The notes under the pieces: generated by a model
Databases searched by the model: none
The model's input: the letters and a program-made list of their open reading frames with translations, nothing else
Told to the model about the DNA's origin: nothing
Part shown: one piece after another, positions 1 through 8,624 of the stretch
Layout: each line of letters opens with the position of its first letter
Numbering within the stretch: the stretch's first letter is position 1
Source: GCA-2401155 sp045047085
Lineage (GTDB): Bacteria > Pseudomonadota > Alphaproteobacteria > Rhizobiales > Rhizobiaceae
Assembly: GCA_045047085.1 (NCBI GenBank)
Contig: JASFYT010000020.1
Coordinates: forward strand, 62,001 to 126,000
Length of the DNA: 64,000 bases
Reading direction: 5' to 3'
Program-made: the position numbers and the translations under genes

Positions 1-1
1 G

Positions 2-928
2 GCTTGTGTTGAGGCAGGAAAGTCAGCGGGTGCAACCGGTCTTATCGGGTTTGGTGGCGGGTCGTCGATGGATGTGGCGAAGTTGGCGGCCTTGCTGATT
101 GGTTCCGGCGAAGATCTCGATGAAGCTTGGGGGGTGGCACAGGCTAAAGGGCCAAGATTGCCTTTGGCGCTTGTCCCGACTACTTCAGGCACAGGTTCGG
201 AAGTCACTCCGGTTTCCATTATTACCGTTGGTGCAGAGGAAAAACGCGGAGTGAATTCGCCGGTAATTCTGCCGGATTATGCTATTCTTGATCCACAAAT
301 AACCCTAGGTTTGCCGCCGGCAATTACCGCTGCCACTGGCGTTGATGCGATGGTGCACGCCATTGAATCCTACGCCTCTGCAAACGCCAATAATAATCCG
401 CTGTCGCGCATGTTGGCCCGTCAGGCTTTGCAACTGCTTGGGGCCAATATCGAAACAGCTGTGTTCAACGGCGCCGATATTGAGGCGCGTAGCGCCATGT
501 TGCTCGGTTCCATGCTTGCAGGTCAGGCATTTGCAAATTCACCGGTGGCTGCGGTTCATGCGCTGGCCTATCCAATTGGCGGCACGTTTCATGTGCCTCA
601 TGGTCTTTCAAACGCGCTGGTGCTGCCTCACGTGTTGCGTTTCAACGCGTCGGAGGCCGCACCACTATATTCAGAAATTGCTGCTGATGCATTTCCACAA
701 ATTGCCGGAGAAACGGATGTGGATGCGCGCTGTTCTGCCTTCATTGAATCTCTGGCATCACTTTCGGAAAAATTGGGTTTGGAAACCAAATTGCGTCAGG
801 TTTCAATCAAAGAAGACCATCTGGAAAAACTGGCATCCGATGCCATGTTGCAACAAAGGCTATTGGTCAATAACCCTCGCGAAGTGGGAGAAGCTGATGC
901 GCTCGCAATTTATAAGGCAGCGTGGTGA
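2..928 (+). CDS. Iron-containing alcohol dehydrogenase (5' end outside window)
   Basis: Group III Fe-dependent alcohol dehydrogenase, which oxidises or reduces an alcohol/aldehyde pair with NAD(P). The frame is open from base 2, so the true start lies upstream. An in-frame ATG at 68 sits inside the nucleotide-binding motif GFGGGSSMDVAK and is not the start. Visible family marks are the SGTGSEVTPVS loop, the metal-ligand segment VDAMVHAIESYAS, and the His-rich stretch HALAYPIGG followed by HVPHGLSNAL. The gene overlaps the thioesterase gene (TGATG) and is followed by a succinate-semialdehyde dehydrogenase. That context suggests 4-hydroxybutyrate or a similar omega-hydroxy acid as substrate (inference); the family alone does not fix it. 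Confidence 0.9.
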   Translation, partial: ACVEAGKSAGATGLIGFGGGSSMDVAKLAALLIGSGEDLDEAWGVAQAKGPRLPLALVPTTSGTGSEVTPVSIITVGAEEKRGVNSPVILPDYAILDPQITLGLPPAITAATGVDAMVHAIESYASANANNNPLSRMLARQALQLLGANIETAVFNGADIEARSAMLLGSMLAGQAFANSPVAAVHALAYPIGGTFHVPHGLSNALVLPHVLRFNASEAAPLYSEIAADAFPQIAGETDVDARCSAFIESLASLSEKLGLETKLRQVSIKEDHLEKLASDAMLQQRLLVNNPREVGEADALAIYKAAW

Positions 929-1374
929 TGACAGATAAACCCCAGCGTAGCCATCGTGATGATTATAAGGTGTTTTATTCCATCACCACGAGGTGGATGG
1001 ATAATGACGTTTACGGTCACATGAATAATGTTGTCCATTATTCGCTGTTTGATACGGCGGTTAACGGTTGGCTGATTGGCGAGGGGGTTTTGAATATTCA
1101 CGAAGGTGAACAAATTGGACTGGTTGTTGAAACCGGATGTCGGTATTTTTCTGAAATGGCTTATCCCGATGTGGTCACCGCAGGAATACGGGTTACCAAG
1201 TTGGGTAATTCTTCCGTTCGATATGAAGTGGGATTGTTTCGAAATAACGAACAGGAAGCTGCAGCCGAGGGTTTCTTTATCCACGTTTATGTGGATAAGA
1301 AAACCCATAAACCCACAGCCATAAATGAAGCATTGAAACATACACTTGAAAGCGTGCTGATATCAGCTGCATGA
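928..1374 (+). CDS. Acyl-CoA thioesterase, 4HBT hotdog family
   Basis: Small hotdog-fold thioesterase of about 148 residues, the usual size for the 4-hydroxybenzoyl-CoA thioesterase/YbgC type. The N-terminal catalytic motif RWMDNDVYGHMNNVVHY carries the Asp of this family. I chose the ATG at 928, which overlaps the stop of the dehydrogenase as TGATG, over the GTG at 922. Coupled translation with the dehydrogenase, and the dehydrogenase gene gabD 17 bases downstream, indicate one operon. The likely role is releasing a free acid from a CoA thioester in the same pathway. The exact acyl group is unknown. Confidence 0.85.
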   Translation: MTDKPQRSHRDDYKVFYSITTRWMDNDVYGHMNNVVHYSLFDTAVNGWLIGEGVLNIHEGEQIGLVVETGCRYFSEMAYPDVVTAGIRVTKLGNSSVRYEVGLFRNNEQEAAAEGFFIHVYVDKKTHKPTAINEALKHTLESVLISAA

Positions 1375-1391
1375 ACATAGCGAGAGAGTAA

Positions 1392-2849
1392 ATGACAAAT
1401 CTAAACCTATCTAATCCGGACCTGTTGAAAACCACCTGCTACGTCAATGGCGAGTGGATAAATGCCAAAAGCGGCAAGACCATTGAAGTCACTAATCCTG
1501 CTGACGGGTCAGTATTGGCGAGTGTTCCTTCGCTTTCAGCAGAAGAAACCGCTGATGCCATCACAGGTGCCGATGAGGCGCGTGGGGCCTGGGCAAAGCG
1601 TACTGGCAAAGACAGGGGTGCGGTTCTTCGCAAATGGTTTGAGTTGATCATGCAAAACCAGGAAGACCTTGCGATCCTTATGACGGCAGAGCAGGGCAAG
1701 CCTATTGCCGAGAGCCGTGGTGAAATCGCCTATGCTGCAAGTTTTATTGAGTGGTTTTCTGAAGAAGCCAAGCGAATTTACGGCGATACTATTCCAAGTT
1801 TTTCTGAAGATCGCCGCATCGTCATCTTGAAACAACCGGTTGGTGTTACAGCCGCCATTACACCCTGGAATTTTCCGGCGGCTATGATTACTCGTAAGGC
1901 CGGCCCGGCACTGGCTGTTGGTTGTACAATGGTTATAAAACCTGCGAGCCAAACACCGCTTTCGGCGTTGGCGCTTTGTGTTTTGGCGGAAGAAGCGGGT
2001 ATTCCAAAAGGTGTGATTTCTTGCGTTACCGGCAAGGCCAGCGAGATCGGTGGTGAACTTACATCTAACCCTATCGTCAGAAAACTCTCCTTCACTGGAT
2101 CCACACAAATTGGCAAAGTGCTGATTAAGCAATGTGCCGATACGGTGAAGCGAACCTCGATGGAACTGGGTGGCAACGCACCATTTATTGTGTTTGATGA
2201 TGCAGATATTGATGCGGCAATTGTTGGTGCAGTAATGTCCAAATACAGAAATGCCGGACAAACCTGTGTTTGCACAAATCGCTTTTTTGTGCAGGACGGC
2301 ATCTACGATGAATTTGTTGAAAAATTTGGGATCGCGGTCGCTGCGTTGAAAGTTGGCGCCGGACTTGAAGAAGGTAATAATGTCGGTCCACTCATCGACG
2401 ATGCAGCCGTTGCAAAGGTTGAAGCGCTGCTGGAAGATTGCCTCAAGAAAGGCGGAAAAATTACAGCAGGCGGTAAGCGCCATGCACTTGGTCAGACTTT
2501 CTTTGAGCCGACAATTGTAACGGATGCCACAAGAGATATGGCGATATTTGAAGATGAAATTTTTGGTCCGGTTGCGCCGGTGTTTCGCTTTAAAACCGAG
2601 GAAGAAGCAATCGCTCTGGCCAATGATACCCAATACGGATTGGCTGCCTATTTCTATGGTCAGAATATTGCACGCGTCTTCCGTGTATCAGAAGCCCTTG
2701 AATTCGGCATGGTCGGTGTCAATCAGGGTATCATCTCCACAGAAGTTGCCCCCTTTGGTGGGGTTAAAGAAAGTGGCAATGGCCGAGAAGGTTCTATGTA
2801 TGGTGCAGATGAATATCTGGAGATCAAGTATCTTTGCATCGGAGTTTAG
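1392..2849 (+). CDS. gabD: NAD(P)-dependent succinate-semialdehyde dehydrogenase
   Basis: Aldehyde dehydrogenase of 485 residues, full length for GabD. The cofactor region (ITPWNFPAAMI, FTGSTQIGK), the general-base segment ELGGNAPFIVFDDAD and the catalytic cysteine in NAGQTCVCTNRF match the GabD class, which oxidises succinate semialdehyde to succinate. It is the last gene of a three-gene operon with an Fe-alcohol dehydrogenase and a thioesterase, consistent with oxidation of 4-hydroxybutyrate through succinate semialdehyde (inference). The start follows a GAGAG ribosome-binding site. The stop codon lies in the loop of a perfect 8-bp hairpin (2837-2858). Confidence 0.9.
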   Translation: MTNLNLSNPDLLKTTCYVNGEWINAKSGKTIEVTNPADGSVLASVPSLSAEETADAITGADEARGAWAKRTGKDRGAVLRKWFELIMQNQEDLAILMTAEQGKPIAESRGEIAYAASFIEWFSEEAKRIYGDTIPSFSEDRRIVILKQPVGVTAAITPWNFPAAMITRKAGPALAVGCTMVIKPASQTPLSALALCVLAEEAGIPKGVISCVTGKASEIGGELTSNPIVRKLSFTGSTQIGKVLIKQCADTVKRTSMELGGNAPFIVFDDADIDAAIVGAVMSKYRNAGQTCVCTNRFFVQDGIYDEFVEKFGIAVAALKVGAGLEEGNNVGPLIDDAAVAKVEALLEDCLKKGGKITAGGKRHALGQTFFEPTIVTDATRDMAIFEDEIFGPVAPVFRFKTEEEAIALANDTQYGLAAYFYGQNIARVFRVSEALEFGMVGVNQGIISTEVAPFGGVKESGNGREGSMYGADEYLEIKYLCIGV

Positions 2850-2858
2850 GCTCCGATG
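2837..2858 (+). terminator. Hairpin enclosing the gabD stop codon
   Basis: CATCGGAG (2837-2844) pairs perfectly with CTCCGATG (2851-2858), and the TAG stop of gabD lies in the 6-base loop. There is no T-tract directly after it, so it is not a classical intrinsic terminator by itself. It may protect the mRNA 3' end or act together with the palindromes just downstream. Confidence 0.4.
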
Positions 2859-2860
2859 GA

Positions 2861-2967
2861 GCTAGAACACTTTTTGCGATATTTGAATCGCAAAAAGTGC
2901 CTATCCATTTGTTTTAACACACAATTTATCCGAAAACCGGTCACCACTTTTCGGATTGTGCTCTAGG
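2861..2967. repeat. Rhizobiales-type palindromic intergenic repeat
   Basis: This convergent intergenic space holds two strong palindromes. The first has a 13-bp perfect stem (2868-2880 with 2887-2899, loop ATTTGA). The second is ATCCGAAAA (2928-2936) paired with TTTTCGGAT (2948-2956), framed by CACAA and TTGTG. The text CCGAAAACCGG...CACTTTTCGG followed by GCTCTAG closely resembles the dispersed Bru-RS/RIME-type elements common in Brucella, Ochrobactrum and relatives (from memory). It lies between two convergent stop codons and probably also ends transcription from both sides. I saw no second copy in this window. Confidence 0.7.
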
Positions 2968-4681
2968 GTATTACCTTGTCTGCCTCGCCGGAAATCAGGA
3001 AATCAAAATCGCATCCAGTATCTGCCTGCATGACATGATCATTGAATAAACGCGCATAACCGCGTTTATTCGGATCATCTGCAGGCAATACAAGATTTGC
3101 TTTGCGTTTGGCGAATTCCTCGTCGCTGATATCCAGTTTCAGCGTGCGCTCGGGCACATTTAGGGAAACCATATCGCCATTCTGCACCAGCGCCAGAGGT
3201 CCGCCAATAGCGGCTTCTGGCGTGGCGTGGAGGACGATGGTGCCGAAGGCTGTGCCGCTCATGCGGGCATCCGAGATACGTACCATATCTTTGACGCCTT
3301 GTTTTGCCAGCTTGAGGGGGATTGGGATATAACCTGCTTCGGGCATTCCGGGCGCGCCCTTTGGTCCTGCGTTTCGCATGACCAGTACGCTGTCGGCGGT
3401 TACATCTAAGTCAGGATCGTCAATCCGGTCAGCTAGATCCTGGACGGATTCAAACACCAGTGCCTTGCCCGTATGGATCAGCAACTCCTCGGTCGCGGCC
3501 GATTGTTTTATGATTGCACCGTCTCCAGCAAGATTGCCTTTGAGGAATGCAATTGAACCGCCTGAATGGACAGGGTTGCTGAATGGCCGCACCACATCCT
3601 GCTTGTATGGCGGGCGCATATCATCAATCACTTCGCCCAGTGTTTTTCCCGTTACCGTCAGACAGTCGAGGTTCAAAAGCGGTTTTAATTCGCGCAGGAC
3701 AGGGGCCATGCCGCCCGCTTTATCCAGATCGTCCATGTAATACTGGCCGGATGGTTTGAGATCAATCAGCACCGGCGTTTCGCGGCCCATGGTGTCGAAC
3801 GCCTCATAGTCAATTTTGATGCCTAGGCGTCCGGCAATTGCCGCCAGATGCACAATGCCGTTGGTTGAGCCGCCAATCGCCAGCAAAATACGCAGTGCGT
3901 TGGAGAGACTTGCATTGGTCATAATTTTATCAGGGGTCAAACCTTCGACGGCCATGGCGACTGCGCGGCCACCAGCGGTTTCTGCATGGCGCAGGCGTTC
4001 CGCCATCACAGCGGGAATGGTTGCGCCGCCCGGTAGCATCATGCCCATGGCTTCGCTCATGCAGGCAATCGTTGAAGCGGTGCCCATCACACCGCACGTG
4101 CCGCCGGTCGGCACCAAATTGTCGGTAACTTCTTCGATTTCGGCCTTATCTACTTCGCCGGCGCGGTATTTTGCCCAGAACCTGCGACAATCTGTGCATG
4201 CGCCAACCCGCTCTTCGCGGTGGGTGCCCGATAGCATCGGGCCGGTGACAATGGAGATTGCCGGGACATTGGCGCTGGCCGCAGCCATTAATTGGGCCGG
4301 TACAGTTTTATCGCAGCCGCCCACCAAAACAACTGCGTCCATGGGTGCCGCTTTGATCATTTCTTCCGTATCCATCGCCATTAAATTGCGCATGAACATG
4401 GAGGTGGGGTAGGCGAAGGATTCGTGTAGCGAGATGGTTGGAAATTCAATCGGCAGGCCGCCTGCCAGCATCACGCCACGCTTAATTGCATCAACAATCT
4501 GGGGTACATTGGCGTGGCATGGATTGTAGCCGCTGAAGGTGTTGGCAATCGCAATCACCGGACGATTGAGTGCATCTTCCGTATAGCCCATGGCTTTGAT
4601 GAAAGCTTTGCGTAAATAGACAGAAAAATTGTCATCACCATAACTGGTAAGGTTGCGGCGCATACCTTTGTTTTCTGTCAT
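2963..4681 (-). CDS. IlvD/Edd family dehydratase (dihydroxy-acid or sugar-acid dehydratase)
   Basis: Fe-S dehydratase of 572 residues that removes water from a 2,3-dihydroxy acid to give a 2-keto acid. The cluster-binding cysteines are visible in YNPCHANV, VGGCDKTVPA and GGTCGVMGTAST. It is the second gene of an operon, 10 bases after a ThDP enzyme. The family covers IlvD, Edd and pentonate/hexonate dehydratases. The sequence resembles the non-housekeeping branch (arabonate/xylonate-like), and the partner is not a normal IlvB, so this is probably a catabolic pair rather than branched-chain biosynthesis. The start has an AGGAA site. The substrate is not resolvable from sequence. Confidence 0.85.
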   Translation of the reverse strand: MTENKGMRRNLTSYGDDNFSVYLRKAFIKAMGYTEDALNRPVIAIANTFSGYNPCHANVPQIVDAIKRGVMLAGGLPIEFPTISLHESFAYPTSMFMRNLMAMDTEEMIKAAPMDAVVLVGGCDKTVPAQLMAAASANVPAISIVTGPMLSGTHREERVGACTDCRRFWAKYRAGEVDKAEIEEVTDNLVPTGGTCGVMGTASTIACMSEAMGMMLPGGATIPAVMAERLRHAETAGGRAVAMAVEGLTPDKIMTNASLSNALRILLAIGGSTNGIVHLAAIAGRLGIKIDYEAFDTMGRETPVLIDLKPSGQYYMDDLDKAGGMAPVLRELKPLLNLDCLTVTGKTLGEVIDDMRPPYKQDVVRPFSNPVHSGGSIAFLKGNLAGDGAIIKQSAATEELLIHTGKALVFESVQDLADRIDDPDLDVTADSVLVMRNAGPKGAPGMPEAGYIPIPLKLAKQGVKDMVRISDARMSGTAFGTIVLHATPEAAIGGPLALVQNGDMVSLNVPERTLKLDISDEEFAKRKANLVLPADDPNKRGYARLFNDHVMQADTGCDFDFLISGEADKVIP

Positions 4682-4691
4682 TTGGAATTTC

Positions 4692-6329
4692 CTATTTGTC
4701 TTTCCTTAGCACCAGTTTGTCATATTCGCGGCTGTTTACAAACGCTTCGACAATCACCGGACCATCGGTTTTGAAAGCTTGTTTCAATTTTTCTTCAACC
4801 TCGCTCTCGCTATGGGCTTTTAGCACCGGTACACCGAATATATTGTCACCACCAATGGTGCCGCCGGTTTCACGGACCGGGGTGCCATAGATTGGATTAT
4901 CCTTGCGCTGTTGTTTGATGCGAATGAGCGCCAGATCATTGTCGGTCAAGACCAAAACGACAATATTGAGGTTATAGCGAACGGCTGTGGCTAATTCGCC
5001 TGCGGTCATAAGGAACCCGCCATCACCAACCACACAGCAAACCGGAACATCCGGCTTGGTCAGCTTCGCAGCAATCGCTGCCGGTAGACCAAAGCCCATG
5101 GAAGACCAGCCATTGGACATGATTTGAGTGCCGGGTTTCGGTGTGCGCCATTTTTGTCCGATGAGATGGGTATGGGCACCTACATCGCAGGTCATAATAC
5201 CTTCGTCGGGCAGGACATCACGCAAAATATCGAGAACGGCGCAGGGCCCCATCTCGTTTGATTTTGGCGACATTTGTTTAAACATTGCCTCTTTTCTGGC
5301 AATGAGTGCATCAATATCCCATTTGGTTTCACCCACCGGGCCAGCCGCAAGGAATGCGAGATTTGCCTTGATATCGCCTTCCATTTGGAGCGTGTTGGCA
5401 AATTGCTTTTTATCAATATCCAGCGGCACAACATCAACATTAAGCAAAGGGATATCCTTCAACCAGTTTTCATAGTTGAATTCCACCGGGTCATAACCAA
5501 TGGCAATCATCAGATCTGCTTGCGAATGAGTTTCAGCTACCTGATCGCTGAGGGCATGAAATAACACACCTCCATAGAGGCGATGGTCTTCGCTGATCAT
5601 GCCTTTGGCCATGGGAGTGAGAAACACCGGCATGGTATGCTTTTCAGCAAAGGCCACAATTTCGTCGGCAATTTCTGCCCGAACAGCACCAAGGCCAATG
5701 ACCATTGCAGGTTTTTCAGCTCGCGCAATGCCCTGCCATGCTTGTTCCACAATCTCTTTGTCAGCATAACGTAGCGCATTTTCGCCAGTCACCGGAGTAG
5801 GGGGTGCCAACGCATTAAGCGCTGTCACATCAACCGGCATTCCAATATGCACAGCACCTGGAATTCCTTCGAGTGCTACCTTTGCTGCATCCTGAATGAT
5901 GCACCCTGCATTGAGAGTGTCGAGGCGGGTCGTCCATTTGGTAATGGGTTCAAACAGTGCCTGATGATCGATACCCATTTGCACCACACGTTTGCGCATG
6001 GGTTTGCTCATTTCATCGGTAAGCGCAATAAGGGGAGAACGGTCCATATTTGCCCCGCCAACACCCGTTGCCAGATTGGTTGCTCCCGGCCCGAATGTCC
6101 CAAAACAGACCCCCGGAACGCCGCTCAAACGCCCGCAAACATCAGCCATAAATCCCGCCGCGCCCTCATGGGTTGTGAGGATGAACTCAATTCCATCCGT
6201 ATTGCGAATGGCTTCCATGAAATCTACCCAGCCGCCACTGGGTACACCAAATATATGGGCAACACCGAGATCGCGCAGGTTTTCGATCAGTGTCAGAGCA
6301 ACGCTCTTTGCGGTTATCTCTTCGCTCAT
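4692..6329 (-). CDS. ThDP-dependent enzyme, acetolactate synthase-like
   Basis: A 545-residue thiamine-diphosphate enzyme with the three-domain layout of acetolactate synthase/benzoylformate decarboxylase. The N-terminal glutamate is in TTHEGAAGFMADV. The C-terminal ThDP motif begins VVGDGGFLMTAGELATA and ends TDND. No regulatory IlvN-like subunit is nearby. I chose ATG at 6329, preceded by AAAGG, over the TTG at 6335. It is the first gene of an operon with the IlvD/Edd dehydratase. Together they would act on 2-keto acids and dihydroxy acids; carboligase and decarboxylase are both possible. Confidence 0.8.
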   Translation of the reverse strand: MSEEITAKSVALTLIENLRDLGVAHIFGVPSGGWVDFMEAIRNTDGIEFILTTHEGAAGFMADVCGRLSGVPGVCFGTFGPGATNLATGVGGANMDRSPLIALTDEMSKPMRKRVVQMGIDHQALFEPITKWTTRLDTLNAGCIIQDAAKVALEGIPGAVHIGMPVDVTALNALAPPTPVTGENALRYADKEIVEQAWQGIARAEKPAMVIGLGAVRAEIADEIVAFAEKHTMPVFLTPMAKGMISEDHRLYGGVLFHALSDQVAETHSQADLMIAIGYDPVEFNYENWLKDIPLLNVDVVPLDIDKKQFANTLQMEGDIKANLAFLAAGPVGETKWDIDALIARKEAMFKQMSPKSNEMGPCAVLDILRDVLPDEGIMTCDVGAHTHLIGQKWRTPKPGTQIMSNGWSSMGFGLPAAIAAKLTKPDVPVCCVVGDGGFLMTAGELATAVRYNLNIVVLVLTDNDLALIRIKQQRKDNPIYGTPVRETGGTIGGDNIFGVPVLKAHSESEVEEKLKQAFKTDGPVIVEAFVNSREYDKLVLRKDK

Positions 6330-6592
6330 TTTCAATTGCCTTTCGCAAGCATTAACAGTTCAGGACAAGTCATTGGACCAAATGGCTAATAAAAATGGAG
6401 CCGTTTGTACAGTCAGGGATGGAAGATAAACTTAAATTTTACGATTGGTGTTGCAACCTCAACCGTGAAATGGGTTTTTCTGCGTAAATGTCACCCTGTG
6501 ACTAAAACTTTGCAATACCTCGCCAATTTCACTTGAAGCGATTCAATTTACCAAGTATGAGAAGTCCAACCTTTGCGTAATTGCGCAATTGT

Positions 6593-6668
6593 AGGGGCAT
6601 AGCTCAGTTGGTAGAGCGACGGTCTCCAAAACCGTAGGTCGCGGGTTCGAACCCTGCTGCCCCTGCCA
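6593..6668 (+). tRNA. tRNA-Trp (CCA)
   Basis: A complete 76-nt cloverleaf with encoded CCA. The acceptor AGGGGCA pairs with TGCCCCT before the discriminator G. The anticodon stem-loop reads CGGTCTCCAAAACCG, giving anticodon CCA. The T-arm is GCGGG TTCGAAC CCTGC. An integrase gene begins about 110 bases downstream in the same direction, the usual layout for elements that integrate into a tRNA 3' end, so the 3' half (about 6640-6668) is the probable attachment core. I did not find a second copy of that core in the window. Confidence 0.97.
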
Positions 6669-6778
6669 TTTTTTGGAAAAAATCAATAAGCTACGTAGAA
6701 AATTGATTTTCTGTGTCACCAAATATTGTGTTGCCCAACTCGCACCCAATTTGGCCCACTATTTTGATCGGTTGAGCA

Positions 6779-7920
6779 ATGACTGAAATCCATAAAATTG
6801 TTGGAGACAAAGTGCGTGTTTATAAGCGTAACGGTACTCCAATTTGGTATTGTTCGACGTGCTTGGCGGGAAAAATAGGCGCGCGAGCATAAAAGAGAAA
6901 AGTCTAGGTAAGGCGAAGGACGGTGCTGAGGACTGGTATTTCCAACTGTTGGACAAAGATCGTCACGGCGACATTCTTGGTGAGAAAACGTTCATGGAAG
7001 CTTTTGATCGTTTTGAACATGAGCATGAAGTTCTAACCGAGGGTGAACGAAACGACAGATGGGTAAAAGATCATTATAGGCGTATTAGAATGCACCTTAC
7101 TCCATATTTTGGGAAAATGGGGTTATCCCAGATTACTGCTGGTGCCGTACAGGACTACCGTATTCAGCGCTTAAAAAAGGAGGAAAATAAACGAAACCCT
7201 TCGAGAAGCACTTTGCACCATGAAATCGTGACCTTGCGTCTTGTGTTGAAAACGGCAATCCGCCATCGCTGGCTCCAACATCTCCCTGACTTATCGGCTC
7301 CATATAAGAGTTCAGGCAAAATCGTGCACCGCGCATGGTTTTCGCCAGCCGAATATAAAAAATTATATGAAGCCACACGAAAAAATATCCAAAATGCAAA
7401 GAAAATTGGAAAGGAAAAACTGGCAGCCCAATTGCACGACAAGATTTTGTTTATGGCAAATACTGGTATTCGTCCTGACGAGGCCAACTGGCTTGAATAC
7501 CGGGATATCGAGATTGTTAAAGATATCGCCACCGGCGAAACAATTCTCGAAATAGAGGTGCGCGGCAAGCGCGGAGTGGGATATTGCAAAAGCACCACCG
7601 GTGCTGTTCGGCCTTTTCAAAGAATGCTTAAAAGAAATCAACCAGAACAAACCGACCGTCTGTTCGTGGTTGATCACAAAAAGCAATTCAATAGAATTTT
7701 AGATGATTTGGATCTGAAGTTTGACCGCAGTGGTAATAGACGAACACTGTATTCATTGCGACACAGCTATATTTCCTTCAGACTTTTGGAAGGTGCTGAT
7801 ATTTATCAAATAGCCAAGAATTGTCGCACCAGTGTGGAAATGATCGAAAAGCATTACGCGGTGCATCTGAAAAATAATCTTGATGCCGCAGCCATCAATG
7901 TGCGGAAGCCCCGCAATTGA
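6779..7920 (+). CDS. Tyrosine-recombinase integrase, split by a -1 frame change
   Basis: Phage-type integrase next to tRNA-Trp. The long frame (from TTG 6844 to 7920) carries a SAM-like core-binding domain and the catalytic domain, with Arg in TGIRPDE, the H-x-x-R region LRHSYISFRL, and the terminal His/Tyr box EKHYAVHL. The expected N-terminal arm-binding domain lies upstream in another frame: ATG 6779 encodes 37 codons including VYKRNGTPIWY and stops at 6890-6892. The two parts join smoothly if reading slips back one base at GGGAAAA (6868-6874), giving the family-like AGKNRRASIK. Either this is -1 recoding or a one-base deletion has inactivated the gene. All catalytic residues are present. 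Confidence 0.75.
6868..6874 (+). other. Canonical -1 slippery heptamer in the integrase
   Basis: In the upstream frame the codons GCG GGA AAA present G GGA AAA, which fits the X XXY YYZ rule for -1 frameshifting. A slip here joins the N-terminal frame (6779-6892) to the long integrase frame. I did not identify a downstream pseudoknot or upstream stimulatory element by eye, so function is a hypothesis. Confidence 0.4.
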
Positions 7921-7961
7921 ACGCATTCAATGGAGAGTTTACATAATGCCCCTTATGCGAA

Positions 7962-8258
7962 CTAAAGCACATTGTCCAAATTCTGCGAACCATACACAAC
8001 CCGCACAATCTTAACTTTGTTTTCCGCAACAATCTGATGCAGAATAAGATAACTCCCGACAACAAGCACTCGCACCTCTGGTGCTATATCAGGCCGTGGT
8101 GCACCAGAATGTGGGAATGACACAAGCTGCTTAATTCGCTCATCTATCAAGTCGAGCTGCCTGTCAGCGGCAACTGGATTGTCTAACGCAATATCCCCCC
8201 AGATTTTAATCAAATCTTTCTTTGCCGCTGGGGTACGAACAATAACAGCCTTAATCAT
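7962..8258 (-). CDS. parE: ParE-family toxin of TA pair 1
   Basis: Toxin of a type II toxin-antitoxin pair, 98 residues, RelE/ParE fold. Family marks are the helix AAKKDLIKIWGDIA, the FPHSGAPRPD segment and the C-terminal strands VLVVGSYLILHQI and VRVVYGSQNLD. Known ParE members poison DNA gyrase; other members of the superfamily cleave mRNA, so the target is inferred. It overlaps the antitoxin gene by 8 bases, antitoxin first, which gives translational coupling. It lies within the tRNA-Trp element, where it would act as a stabilising addiction module. Confidence 0.85.
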   Translation of the reverse strand: MIKAVIVRTPAAKKDLIKIWGDIALDNPVAADRQLDLIDERIKQLVSFPHSGAPRPDIAPEVRVLVVGSYLILHQIVAENKVKIVRVVYGSQNLDNVL

Positions 8259-8538
8259 TATGGCTGGCTTTCAATTGCCCCTCAAACTGCGTCCGTGCTT
8301 CTCGCTTGATAGCTTCAATATCAAACTCTTCTGATACTCCACTGTCTAAGCCTTTTTGCCACGCTTGCCGTAATCGTTCGACTTCTGCCTGACGAAGCGA
8401 CTGACGTAAACGCCAATCCCTCAACGCCTCTCGAACCACCTCGCTAGTAGATGCATACCCACCATCATTGACAGCATCTTTGACCATTTTGAGTAAATCG
8501 TGGGAAAGTGCCACGCTTACTTTTTCAACATTTGCCAT
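8251..8538 (-). CDS. parD: ParD-family antitoxin of TA pair 1
   Basis: Antitoxin of 95 residues with an N-terminal ribbon-helix-helix DNA-binding domain (EKVSVALSHDLLKMVKDAV, then STSEVVREALR) and a charged C-terminal helix that should wrap the toxin. It has a strong AAAGGAG ribosome-binding site, as expected for an antitoxin made in excess. The upstream region carries inverted repeats that could be its own operator (8563-8606). Confidence 0.85.
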   Translation of the reverse strand: MANVEKVSVALSHDLLKMVKDAVNDGGYASTSEVVREALRDWRLRQSLRQAEVERLRQAWQKGLDSGVSEEFDIEAIKREARTQFEGQLKASHND

Positions 8539-8562
8539 AAATATATTCTCCTTTTGTTCTTA

Positions 8563-8606
8563 TGGTAGCAAATATTACCACCATCTGACAAGTAAGAATT
8601 TTTACT
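8563..8606 (-). promoter_or_regulatory. Putative autoregulatory operator of TA pair 1
   Basis: Two inverted repeats lie 25-68 bases before the antitoxin start: TGGTA (8563-8567) with TACCA (8576-8580), and AGTAA with TTACT around 8591-8606, the second followed by another TACCA. ParD-type antitoxins normally bind such paired sites to repress their own promoter. This is an assignment by position and symmetry only. Confidence 0.45.
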
Positions 8607-8624
8607 ACCACATTTACTCTGCAT

